Shown here piece after piece: positions 6,712 to 9,030 of a stretch of 9,030 nt of DNA. A program made the position numbers and the translations under genes. The notes below the pieces were generated by a model, which was not told the origin of the DNA, ran no database searches, and saw nothing but the letters and a program-made list of their open reading frames with translations. This DNA comes from Spongiicolonus versatilis. Lineage in GTDB: Bacteria; Pseudomonadota; Gammaproteobacteria; Arenicellales; Spongiicolonaceae. The stretch covers positions 1 through 9,030 of the forward strand of contig JAPYMU010000016.1 in NCBI GenBank assembly GCA_028286165.1, read 5' to 3'. Position 1 is the first letter of the stretch. Every line of letters starts with the position of its first letter.

Positions 6712-7897
6712 AGCGCAACTGGCGGTGGAGCAGGTCCACCATTTCCGTTTCCACTTCCGACAACTGCAGCGAGCCGTCCTGGTTAAACACGCGCACTTCG
6801 GTGCCGCCGGCGTTCTCCGTCAGCCGCACCTGCACCACAAACTCCACCTGGCCGGTGGGTTCGCGGGTGAACACGCGGCGCAGCCAACTGCGCTTTTCGC
6901 GCCGCGCCACTTCCCCGGTGTCCACCAGTTTGACCGTGTAGACGCCGTTTTCACGGTCGCGCTGCTCAATGGAAAACCCGCTGCGGTCCAGCGCCAGGCC
7001 CACGCGGCGCCAGGCGCGGGTGAAGTTCTCGTCCAATGCAAGGTAACGCTCGCCGTCGTCACCACTGCGCAACTTGGCGCGCTCCTCCGGCTGCGCGGCC
7101 GGGGCGGCGGCGGTAACGGCGGCTGCGCTTTGCTCCTCAATGCCGAGGTGCACCAGCATGCGGCGCATGATTTCAATTTCGTATTCGGGGTTGGGGCCGG
7201 TGGGAATGCGGCGGCGGATGCGGGTGCGGTCATCGGGCGCCACGTCGTCCTGCGCCACCGCCACTTCACGGACGCCGCGGTGGGTGACATAAATTTCGGT
7301 GGCGCCATCCTCACCGGCGGCCGCCTCAAGCCGCACCCGGTACCGGTCCAACTCGTCGTCACCGATGGCGCTGCCGATGAGGCCGCGCGTGTACCGCTCC
7401 AGCGCGCTCTGGTAGCGGGCGCGGTTGATGAGCCATTCGGTTTCCATGATGCCGATGCGCGGCTCTTCCATCTCAAGGGTGATGTCGCGCGCCAGCCAGA
7501 AGTCGCGCAACTGCGGCCAGATGTTTTGCGGCGTGTCGTCCACCACCAGCCAGCGCGCGCCGCGGTCGCGTTCCAGGCGCGCCCGGGTCACCGTCGGCAG
7601 CACCGGCGCCGCCGCCCCGCCGGTGGCGGTCGCCGCGCTGTCACCGTCACCGTCAACACCGTCGCCTTCCTCCCCGGCGGCGGCAACATCCGCCGGCGCA
7701 TCGTCCACTTCAATCTGTGTCAGGTCCGGCGGCACCGCCAGCGAGCGGCGCGTGGTTTTGTCGTAGTCAATGGGCGCCGTTGCGGCGCCCGGCACCGGCG
7801 TTTCCGCCTGCCGGTCACGGCCGCATGAAACCAGCGCCGCCATTGTGCAACCGGCAACCACCAGCACCGCCAGCCGCCGCAAAAAAACGCCCGCCAT
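6710..7897 (-). CDS. bamC: Outer-membrane protein assembly lipoprotein BamC (NlpB/DapX family)
   Basis: BamC is a lipoprotein of the Bam complex, which inserts beta-barrel proteins into the outer membrane; it binds BamD. The N-terminus is a lipoprotein signal: basic FLRR, a hydrophobic stretch, and a lipobox LVSC ending at Cys25 (an earlier Cys17 in VAGC is a less likely lipidation site). Next comes the conserved N-terminal segment YDKTTRRSLAVPPDLT, followed by an Asp/Gly/Ala-rich linker (about 65-100). Two helix-grip domains follow, the first around WLVVDDTPQNIWPQLRDFW and the second around YLALDENFTRAWRRVGLALD...YTVKLVDTG. It has 395 residues against 344 in E. coli; the linkers account for the extra length. 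The ATG overlaps the dapA stop by one base (TAATG). The dapA-bamC-purC order matches E. coli, which supports the assignment of a diverged protein. Confidence 0.93.
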   Translation of the reverse strand: MAGVFLRRLAVLVVAGCTMAALVSCGRDRQAETPVPGAATAPIDYDKTTRRSLAVPPDLTQIEVDDAPADVAAAGEEGDGVDGDGDSAATATGGAAAPVLPTVTRARLERDRGARWLVVDDTPQNIWPQLRDFWLARDITLEMEEPRIGIMETEWLINRARYQSALERYTRGLIGSAIGDDELDRYRVRLEAAAGEDGATEIYVTHRGVREVAVAQDDVAPDDRTRIRRRIPTGPNPEYEIEIMRRMLVHLGIEEQSAAAVTAAAPAAQPEERAKLRSGDDGERYLALDENFTRAWRRVGLALDRSGFSIEQRDRENGVYTVKLVDTGEVARREKRSWLRRVFTREPTGQVEFVVQVRLTENAGGTEVRVFNQDGSLQLSEVETEMVDLLHRQLR

Positions 7898-8796
7898 TAC
7901 AGCGCGTCCACCGAACGCAATGCGGCGCGCACTTCCTCATGAAACCGCGCCGACAGCGGCGTCAGCGGCAGGCGGATGCCGGCCTCCATCAGCCCCATCT
8001 GCGCCAGCGCCCACTTGGCCGGAATGGGGTTGGACTCGACAAACATGGCGCGGTGCACCGGCGCCAGTTTACGGTCCAACTGTTCGGCGCGCGCGGCGTC
8101 ACCATCAAGCGCGGCGGCGGCCATCTGCGCCATGAGTTTGGGCGCGACGTTTGCGCTCACCGAAATCACGCCGTGGCCGCCGCCGAGAGTTAATTCGCGC
8201 GCCGTGGGATCCTCGCCGGACCAGACGCTGAATCCATCACCGCAACGCCGCACCAAATCCACCCCGCGCGCGACGTCGTTGGATGCGTCTTTGATGCCGA
8301 TGATGTTGGGAATGGCGGCGAGGCGTTCCACCGTGTCGTTGTTCATGTCGCAGGCGGTGCGGCCGGGGACGTTGTACAGAATTTGCGGCACCGCGACCTC
8401 CTCGGCGATGGTTTTGAAATGCTGGTAAAGCCCTTCCTGGGTCGGCTTGTTGTAGTAGGGCGTCACCAGCAGGCACGCATCGGCGCCCGCCGCCGCCGCA
8501 TTTTCGGTCAACTCCAGCGCCTCGCGGGTGGAGTTGGCGCCGGTGCCGGCCAGCACCGGCAGCCGCCCGCCCGCCGCCGCAATGGTCGCCGCAATCACTT
8601 TTTGATGCTCGTCCATGTCCAGAGTCGCCGACTCGCCGGTGGTGCCCACCGAAAGAATCGCCGCCGTGCCGGCCTCCGCATGAAAATCCACCAGCCGCCT
8701 CAGCGCATCAAAATCCACCGCCCCGCCCTCACCCATGGGCGTCACCAACGCCACAATGCTTCCGCGAATCAACGGCGCATTTTCGGCGGTGGGCAT
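7897..8796 (-). CDS. dapA: 4-Hydroxy-tetrahydrodipicolinate synthase (DapA)
   Basis: DapA condenses pyruvate with aspartate-4-semialdehyde, the committed step to diaminopimelate and lysine. It is a TIM-barrel class I aldolase with 299 residues here (E. coli 292). Residues align with E. coli at a constant offset of 8: Thr52 in GTTGES, Tyr141 and Arg146 in LYNVPGRT, and Schiff-base Lys169 in IGIKDAS. In the lysine feedback site, His64, Asn88, Glu92 and Tyr114 match E. coli His56, Asn80, Glu84 and Tyr106, while His53 is replaced by Met61, so feedback control is probably kept in some form (inference). The ATG at 8796 is chosen because ACCGAGGATT lies 5 bases upstream and the protein length fits. 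A TTG at 8862 is in frame, but it overlaps the promoter and adds residues with no family likeness. This is the first gene of the minus-strand operon. Confidence 0.97.
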   Translation of the reverse strand: MPTAENAPLIRGSIVALVTPMGEGGAVDFDALRRLVDFHAEAGTAAILSVGTTGESATLDMDEHQKVIAATIAAAGGRLPVLAGTGANSTREALELTENAAAAGADACLLVTPYYNKPTQEGLYQHFKTIAEEVAVPQILYNVPGRTACDMNNDTVERLAAIPNIIGIKDASNDVARGVDLVRRCGDGFSVWSGEDPTARELTLGGGHGVISVSANVAPKLMAQMAAAALDGDAARAEQLDRKLAPVHRAMFVESNPIPAKWALAQMGLMEAGIRLPLTPLSARFHEEVRAALRSVDAL

Positions 8797-8801
8797 GGGG
8801 A

Positions 8802-8811
8802 AATCCTCGGT
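8802..8811 (-). promoter_or_regulatory. Ribosome-binding site of dapA
   Basis: ACCGAGGATT on the minus strand ends 5 bases before the ATG at 8796, placing GAGGA 7 bases away. The sequence and spacing are the same as before the Calx-beta gene. Confidence 0.8.
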
Positions 8812-8833
8812 TTTGTTGAAAAAGGACGGGCGG

Positions 8834-8862
8834 AGTTTACAAACGGTTTGGCCGCAATGCAA
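8834..8862 (-). promoter_or_regulatory. Probable sigma70 promoter of the dapA-bamC-purC-purL operon
   Basis: On the minus strand TTGCAT (8862-8857) and TAAACT (8839-8834) are separated by 17 bases. Transcription would begin near 8827, giving a leader of about 30 bases with the ribosome-binding site in it. No other promoter-like sequence is obvious inside the tightly packed operon. Confidence 0.6.
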
Positions 8863-9030
8863 CTATGATCGGCATGATGAGGTGTATGAAATCCTGCTTA
8901 AATCGTGCCGAGAAAGGCCAATTTAAGTTATCTTGCCCCTAAATAACAACTCTCGCCGCCAATGGTGTCGGCATCGGCGCGCATGAATTGCGCTTCTGTT
9001 AAGTTTTACGCTACAATTCTTAATAACATT
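8863..9030. other. AT-rich intergenic region upstream of dapA
   Basis: No coding region with family likeness is seen here. Composition is clearly less GC-rich than the genes. A weak 5-bp inverted repeat (GTTAT at 8927-8931, ATAAC at 8943-8947) and TTAAG/CTTAA (8999-9003, 9019-9023) are present but too short to interpret. No lysine riboswitch or leader peptide was recognised. Confidence 0.5.
8988..9017 (+). promoter_or_regulatory. Possible plus-strand promoter facing the right edge
   Basis: TTGCGC (8988-8993) and TACAAT (9012-9017) are 18 bases apart on the plus strand in an AT-rich patch. This would drive a gene beyond the window, divergent from dapA. No downstream start is visible to confirm it. 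Confidence 0.35.

Noticed and set aside
8797..8862. Extension of DapA to a TTG at 8862
   Set aside because: It overlaps the -35 element, lacks a ribosome-binding site and adds residues not found in the family; the ATG at 8796 has a strong site.
8837..8875. 12-codon minus-strand frame (MPIIVALRPNRL) before dapA as a leader peptide
   Set aside because: It has no ribosome-binding site and no lysine codons, and it overlaps the predicted promoter so would not be in the dapA transcript.
8927..8947. Small inverted repeat GTTAT/ATAAC as a terminator
   Set aside because: Only five AT-rich pairs with an 11-base loop and no T run.
1..9030. tRNA, rRNA, CRISPR array, insertion sequence or prophage genes
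   Set aside because: None recognised; no spaced direct repeats, transposase frames or terminal inverted repeats were seen, including at the 2202 junction.

Overview
This is a GC-rich, densely coded bacterial stretch. The minus-strand run dapA-bamC-purC, with gammaproteobacterial-type proteins and a BamC lipoprotein (a Beta/Gammaproteobacteria marker), points to a Gammaproteobacterium or a close relative. A C4-pathway 5-aminolevulinate synthase is unexpected in such a lineage. Species cannot be named from the sequence.

Layout. Positions 1-955 (minus strand) hold the 5' part of a secreted or surface protein built of Calx-beta-like repeats; it runs off the left edge. Its start codon and ribosome-binding site are separated from the signal-peptide frame by a run of exactly 12 C (916-927). 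With 12 C the frames do not match; with 10 or 13 C they would. This looks like a phase-variable (contingency) locus caught in the OFF state, and it is the most interesting item in the window. Positions 956-1175 are a divergent promoter region. Positions 1176-2201 (plus) encode 5-aminolevulinate synthase, apparently from a near-leaderless transcript. At about 2202 the gene breaks off and runs directly into the 3' part of purL on the other strand, which is broken at the same point. Both genes have lost their C-terminal coding ends, so a deletion or an assembly join lies there.

Positions 2203-8796 (minus) form a compact operon read right to left: dapA (lysine and cell-wall diaminopimelate synthesis), bamC (outer-membrane protein assembly), purC and purL (de novo purine synthesis). 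Neighbouring genes overlap by 1-4 bases or lie within a few bases of each other. A good sigma70-type promoter and a strong ribosome-binding site precede dapA. The last 170 bases (8863-9030) are AT-rich and non-coding, with a possible plus-strand promoter for a gene beyond the right edge.

Apart from the Calx-beta gene the window is housekeeping metabolism. The notable signals are the poly-C tract, the double truncation at 2202, the removal of PurL's glutaminase His/Glu by that truncation, and the C4-type ALAS next to a gammaproteobacterial operon.
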